A stretch of 64,000 bases of DNA from Unio delphinus (Eukaryota; Mollusca; Bivalvia; Unionida; Unionidae): the NCBI GenBank assembly GCA_029339505.1, contig JAQISU010000108.1:19462501-19526500 (forward strand), read 5' to 3'. The position numbers and the translations under genes are program-made. The notes beneath the pieces were generated by a model. That model was not told where the DNA came from, ran no database searches, and saw nothing but the letters and a program-made list of their open reading frames with translations. Below are positions 60,251 through 64,000 of the stretch, piece by piece. Position 1 is the first letter of the stretch. Every line of letters begins with the position of its first letter.

Positions 60251-61240
60251 CTTTATCTACTCATCTCTATCTCTACTATCCACCAATTTAATTCTCTTCT
60301 ACCGACTTCCTTCTTAACTCCTTCTACTCCTTAACTACTTCTCCAATTTCTCCTCGTCTTCTTTCCCAACTAGACTTCATTCTAATGTAGTCTTTATTCC
60401 GTTTCCCTCCTTGAGACTCGGGACTAAACTATAACGGGAATCTAAACCCTTAAAGCATCGTTTACGAAACGGTGCCTTTCTTCGAATGTCCTGCTTTTCC
60501 CCACCAAATTACGAGTGGCTTTCTCGTAGTATTGCTTTATATTTCCAGCACGATGTTTTGGCATTCACTGAGTTCCTAGCTTCGAAATACTAAATTATAT
60601 TCGGATTGAAATGGTTACCACACCCTCTCTCAATTCCGATTGGATGTCGATTCTACTCTGTTCTATTCAACTTAGCAGACAATATTCATGGGCCGTCTGT
60701 CATCATGGTGATATATACGAAAGCGGTAAGGATCCTTTATTCTTGAACAAAAATTTCAACGTCCACATGCAACTTTTCACACCTAACAAAGCTTGGTTAT
60801 CGTTCCGTTCAATTAAAGCCGCGGTGTTTAACATGTATACATGTCTTCTAACCATTCCTTTGTTCCCCGGACTTAAATCCCCTGACCTGATTCGCATGCT
60901 GGGCAACGTGACAAGCCAGTTGAGTATCCTGTCCAGATTGTTAAGTTCTGTCGGAAGCAACTCTAAATTCTAGTAACTTACAAATGTTATTACAGCGATA
61001 CATTTGATTACCTTATGAACTTGATGTGGGGTTAAGTTTATGACACTGAATATATCAAAAACACGATAGACTTCAAAATATCATTTAAAAATCGATTGAT
61101 CTACTCATGAAAATAAAATATAAAGTACATATGACAACGTAAGTCTAAACGATTCTTTTTAATGGAAGCATGCGGTAAAAATGTAATAATGCAATTGGTT
61201 GTTCGATTATCTCACAATTAATTAATTATTGAAATTTGTT
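60251..61240. other. Pyrimidine-rich segment and unassigned ORFs left of a gypsy remnant
   Basis: 60,260-60,420 is strongly pyrimidine-rich (purine-rich on the minus strand, as in a retroelement 3' region). Overlapping frames on both strands at 60,611-60,973 are about 85-120 codons. Given the minus-strand retroelement to the right, the minus frame (60,960-60,703) may be retroelement sequence, but no domain was recognised. Confidence 0.35.
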
Positions 61241-61249
61241 TCACATGAT

Positions 61250-62870
61250 ACAGGTTCCGGTAGTCGAATAATAAACGGTGGGTGCAATCCTTCTACTACA
61301 CAAAGACTACGTGATAGCTGTACGGAGATTCGGCTGGTTATATTACTCCCATAACAATCGTCTGTTCGATCTCTTCTCTTACCACTTATCGCTTAGCGTG
61401 GAGCGAACGGTGAGTTTCGGCTGGACTGACAGGTTATTCACCTAATTTAAACCGAACTTGATAAGTGAGTTTCTCCCGGGTATTTCCGAAAGCACATTTC
61501 AAGACCCCTTAAATAATGCCTCTAGCTCTCTACTCCGCAGTCAACATGGGGTCACACTCCACGTCCAAGGTTTTCTCAGCCCTCGTTAATGGACAGCTTG
61601 GTACGGTATTCATACCTTCCGTGTCCCCCTCGGCTACATCAGACTGGCGTGGTTAAGCGCTTGTTGTAATATTTCACCTTACACGACTTTGCTAGACTTA
61701 GGTTCTTTATGTAAGAGGTTAAAAACCTCTTACAGTTTGTTTCCTGAGGTGCTTAATCGATATCAGTCGGTTCACCACTTCGATCGCATGAATCATGAAT
61801 TATATCCCTTGAAAGGTCAGGATCTTGTCGGGCACTCCGACTCTTAACCCAATCTCAACAAGCGCTTCAACGATGGTTTCTGAATCAATATTACGCATTG
61901 CGACAGCCCCGGATGGCATGCAGTTTAATCTATAACCGTTATAATAAATATACCAATTTCCTTGAGCCTACGCGGATTGTATCGGTTAGATCAAATTCAT
62001 CACGACGAATCGAAATGATTCATCGATAAGGGGTGTAATCCACAAATGGACTGTAGATGTTTCGTTTTTGGATGTTATGACCGGTATTGACGTAACATTC
62101 ATCGGCTATGGTTTCGTCTGGCGACTCTTATATCTGGTTTTCAAAGCATTCGTTGGTGTCCAGGTGTCGGGTTTCGGTTACGATACACATAATGACATCC
62201 AAGTAGAACGTCATGTGATACCCCATGCAAGCACGCAGCTTCGATATTCTGCCTCGTGTAAGGCGAACGAGTCACGCGGGCTGTTCGCATACTAGACCTC
62301 AATTACCTCTCCTGTGTAGTAATCATGCTTGACGTATTTCTGGTCGATAAAGGCGGAGATGCTACACCAGTATAGTACAAGAGTGTGGCACCTGCTCCAT
62401 TGACAGCTGTGGATGCGAGATTTCCTGGTTTAGCTTGCCTCCGTCTCGCACGTCTCCCAATTGAAGGCGTTCACATGAGCGGGCTTTCTCTTGAAACAGT
62501 TCCTTGCAAATTTCCCCGGGCGTTTGTAATTGTCGTTAATCAGTCGTACGCTCTCTCAAGAAATCGTAATGGAGTCGTGCCTATCGACGGTCCTAGGTTC
62601 TACTCTTGATTTCTCCATTTCAAGAGCGAGAGCTAGCTCTCTTTCTTTCACGGTCGCTGATATCATTGCCAGTTCCTTCTGTCTCTCTGTCCACCAATAT
62701 ATTGGCCAGCTCTAGTTCTTTCTGTGTCTCTCTTTCGGCGGCTTGTTCGGCCCTCCATTCTTTGATTCTCTTTTCTCTGATCGCTGCTACGCAATCTTCT
62801 TCGTACCCTAAATTTTTGGTGTCCATGGCGAGATACCTTTTAATGATCTGACTTTCTGTAGCCAACTCAT
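61250..62870 (-). mobile_element. Decayed Ty3/gypsy retrotransposon, integrase before reverse transcriptase
   Basis: Minus strand, in order: a charged coiled-coil Gag-like frame from ATG 62,865 (REKRIKEWRAEQAAERETQK); a protease-like stretch at about 62,400-62,260 (FIDQKYVKHDYYTGEVIEV); an integrase core piece at about 61,940-61,730 (MRNIDSETIVEALVEIGLRV, GVPDKIL, then VVNRLISIKHL); a gap; and a reverse-transcriptase N-terminal piece at 61,430-61,260 (EEIEQTIVMGVI, SPYSYHVVFV, LLFDYRNL). Many stops and internal deletions. Integrase upstream of reverse transcriptase is the arrangement of Gmr1-like gypsy elements. No LTRs identified. Confidence 0.7.
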
Positions 62871-62877
62871 GATAATA

Positions 62878-63042
62878 CTAACAGTAAGTGACACAGTGTC
62901 TAGACGTACCAAACAATTGACAGATGGTACAAGTTCCTAACCCAATACCTATTTTTTGACAATAACTAGCATTGCTCAGGTAAGATAATTTACCGGATAT
63001 TTGCTTCACAGTTACTGCAAGTAACTGAAATTTACGCGCGCA
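62878..63042. other. Spacer between gypsy remnant and CA repeat
   Basis: Nothing recognised. Confidence 0.4.
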
Positions 63043-63092
63043 CGCACACACACACACACACACACATACACACACATACACACACACACACT
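63043..63092. repeat. (CA)n microsatellite
   Basis: About 22 CA units with two TA interruptions. Right flank (63,105-63,180) has a ~50 bp imperfect duplication around ATCAACACAGAAGGG. Confidence 0.95.
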
Positions 63093-63479
63093 ATCTACTA
63101 TCAACACAGAAGGGGAAGAAAATAACCCCAGTGTCTACGATCAACACAGAAGGGAAAAGAATCACATTTTATACTATTCACATAGTGTAGGGACAAGGTC
63201 TTTTTTGTACAATAAAACACACACACACGTATGCAGTGATGCACGCACCCAAACAAGTGCTACTGCATTTGGTGACAGTAAGTCTGGAGACTAGCGTTTT
63301 GAGAGTTGGGCAGACAGAATTAGCATTACATTCGAGAGGCAAAGAAAGAATGGTAAAGGAAGAAACCAGAAAAGAAGCACACCATTTTTGGTTCTGTTAT
63401 ATTAGACGTATTATAGAACGAAGATAAATACGAAAACCATACATTATATGTAAAATATGTTCATTGTTTTCATTCATTC

Positions 63480-63709
63480 ATCCATTTGGGGTCTAAAGCG
63501 CTATCCGTTACGGCTGATTGCCATCTCACCTCTGTCTGCGTGAGTTCGAGTCTAAGATTCGGCTAATGTAGTTGAGAAAGCTTGCCAGTAGCTTCTCGTA
63601 GGTCGGTGGTTCTTTCCGGAGTTTTCCGGGTTCTTCCTCCACTACTAATACTGGCCGCCATGTTTAGCCTATATTGTGCTGAAAATGGCGTTAAACCATA
63701 ATAAACAAT
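63480..63709 (+). mobile_element. tRNA-derived SINE, same family as 1.65-1.90 kb
   Basis: The head is partly degraded (GTCTAAAGCGC, then GTGAGTTCGAGTC), followed by AGAAAGCTTGCCAGTAGCTT, GTCGGTGGTTCTTTCCG and the tail GCTGAAAATGGCGTTAAACC with ATAATAAACAAT. It ends exactly where Polinton copy 3 sequence begins. Confidence 0.85.
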
Positions 63710-64000
63710 AGCATCAAGGACATTTAATACTTCGTTGCCGCATATTGATGGGTCATTCATTTGTTGTGTTGGTAGCGTGGAATACGAACGAGGAGTTTTT
63801 AAGCGGTTTATTTAACGCATAAATTCCTTCGGCGGTGATAATCCATATTAATCGAAATAAACAATTGCGCGTGGATCAATCGCGTATGCAACCCAATGGG
63901 TTCCGGGTCCGATGCTGTTATCGAGATTAATAATACCGGTTTAGGCGCTGTTTGGTTGTGCCGGCATCTGATCTTTCATAAAGACACCTCTGAAATTTTT
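63710..64000 (-). pseudogene. Polinton copy 3: adenain-type protease fragment
   Basis: Matches 41,985-42,275 of copy 1 at roughly 90 per cent nucleotide identity, same strand; the element continues past the window end. It keeps the catalytic His context (GPGTHWVAY, His codon 63,896-63,898) that copy 1 has lost, and the catalytic Cys block (NDPSICGNEVLNVLDAI), but has TAA at 63,848-63,850 directly after the catalytic Asp and an insertion near 63,795 that changes frame. A SINE abuts the C-terminal coding end at 63,709. Non-functional. Confidence 0.85.

Noticed and set aside
60611..60973. 120-codon plus frame
   Set aside because: No domain, overlaps a minus frame of similar quality beside a minus-strand retroelement; left unassigned.

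Overview
The window looks like nuclear DNA of an invertebrate animal, most likely a marine mollusc (an inference, not proven). The reasons are AT-rich sequence with no dense gene array, long (TA)n runs, many large minisatellites, tRNA-derived SINEs whose tails end in a GGCGTTAAACC-type sequence, and fragments of several LINE and LTR retrotransposon lineages. No convincing host gene is visible. The only host-like exon candidate (18.30-18.52 kb) is weak.

The main content is a set of endogenous Polinton/Maverick (adintovirus-like) DNA virus remnants. Copy 1 (about 39.25-56.08 kb) is nearly complete. A virion gene block runs on the minus strand from 46.5 to 39.3 kb: two small conserved ORFs, a basic ORF, a minor virion protein, double-jelly-roll major capsid protein, pX-like core protein, adenain-type protease, a fibre-like protein, a membrane protein and a penton-like protein. 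After a 2.5 kb satellite/SINE interval come an HNH-NUMOD endonuclease, a Cys-rich ORF, a giant protein-primed PolB - SF1 helicase - HNH-like fusion (+), a retroviral-type integrase (-), a phospholipase A2 domain ORF and zinc-ribbon ORF (-), and the packaging ATPase (+). Almost every gene carries one or a few stops or frameshifts, several of them at homopolymers. Copy 2 (about 32.3-35.2 kb, plus strand) is a more diverged, inverted relative that lacks the capsid/pX/protease-core segment. Copy 3 (63.71 kb to the window end) is a close relative of copy 1, represented only by its protease gene, with a SINE at its C-terminal coding end. A fourth viral fossil at 4.15-5.70 kb is a different DNA polymerase B lineage (DNA_pol_B_2 type).

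Layout: 0-4 kb mostly featureless with one SINE; 4.1-5.7 kb PolB fossil; 6-21 kb noncoding DNA with microsatellites and minisatellites; 21.6-22.6 kb LINE reverse transcriptase; 22.6-31 kb an almost continuous series of unrelated minisatellites (21, 29-30, 52, 34, 50 and 29 bp units); 31.6 kb SINE; 32.3-35.2 kb Polinton copy 2; 35.7-36.6 kb CR1/L2-like LINE; 37.6-39.24 kb probable LTR and pol tail of an LTR retrotransposon; 39.25-56.1 kb Polinton copy 1; 57.7-58.1 kb LINE 3' end; 60.7-62.9 kb decayed Ty3/gypsy element with integrase upstream of reverse transcriptase; 63.5 kb to end SINE plus Polinton copy 3.

In the living ancestor of copy 1, the integrase would have inserted the element, PolB-helicase replicated it by protein priming, and ATPase, protease, capsid, penton and core proteins built a virion, with PLA2 probably acting in membrane crossing. 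In this window all of these appear inactive unless some breaks are assembly errors.
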